Assembly (NCBI GenBank): GCA_026397855.1
Contig: JAPLUA010000256.1
Span: forward strand, 1-13,242
From: Verrucomicrobiota bacterium
Lineage (GTDB): Bacteria; Verrucomicrobiota; Verrucomicrobiia; Limisphaerales; UBA8199
Direction of reading: 5' to 3'
DNA: 13,242 bases
The notes under the pieces are model-generated. The model was not told the DNA's origin, made no database searches, and saw only the letters and a program-made list of their open reading frames with translations. The position numbers were made by a program, and so were the translations under genes. Positions 13,226 to 13,242 of this stretch are shown piece by piece (the first letter of the stretch is position 1; every line of letters starts with the position of its first letter).

Positions 13226-13242
13226 GATCAAAGCAAGGCAGA

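Overview
The window is GC-rich and holds one leftward (minus-strand) cluster that fills nearly all of it. Five large genes read in the order 13181 to 414. Each starts with a signal peptide or a plausible one, so the products should act outside the cytoplasm. Four of the five are c-type cytochromes with CXXCH motifs. The mix (hydrazine-synthase-alpha-like giant cytochromes, F5/8-type-C and CBM-like sandwich domains, SUMF1 modules, propeller-MauG fusions) together with GAAATCC-type short repeats suggests Verrucomicrobiota, probably the Limisphaerales/Pedosphaerales side. Planctomycetota is the main alternative. This placement is inference from gene content; there is no rRNA in the window.

Layout on the minus strand. 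(1) 13181-11280: YVTN-type beta-propeller fused to a MauG/di-heme peroxidase-like cytochrome. (2) 11283-11191: a 30-codon aldo/keto reductase N-terminus that ends at TAG. It begins in an ATGA overlap with gene 1 and looks like a relic. (3) 11167-8294: HzsA-related protein with an N-terminal F5/8-like domain and three CXXCH motifs. (4) 8291-5334: a second HzsA-related protein with an F5/8 domain and two CXXCH motifs. (5) 5243-4296: a heme-free PQQ/SMP-30-like beta-propeller. (6) 4289-414: a third HzsA-related protein with a CBM-like N-terminus, two CXXCH motifs and a C-terminal SUMF1 (FGE-like) module. Downstream, 1-413 has no convincing gene but carries a striking 117-bp inverted repeat at 161-277.

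The genes are tightly packed, with gaps of 2 nt (3 to 4), 90 nt (4 to 5) and 6 nt (5 to 6) and an ATGA overlap from 1 to the relic, so one transcript is likely. The three HzsA-related proteins share a plan: sandwich domain, six-bladed-type propeller, then two hemes 49-50 residues apart. They are diverged paralogues. No HzsB or HzsC gene is present, and the expected proximal tyrosine of hydrazine synthase is absent, so hydrazine synthesis is not supported. A periplasmic multi-cytochrome assembly of unknown substrate, possibly linked to carbohydrate or cell-surface binding, is the most reasonable reading and the best candidate here for an undescribed system.

Two details give evolutionary history. 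Runs of a CCGAAA/GAAATCC repeat, normally an intergenic kind of sequence, are translated in two places in gene 6: in its signal-peptide region and exactly at the joint between the cytochrome and SUMF1 modules. The aldo/keto reductase relic marks a deletion between genes 1 and 3.
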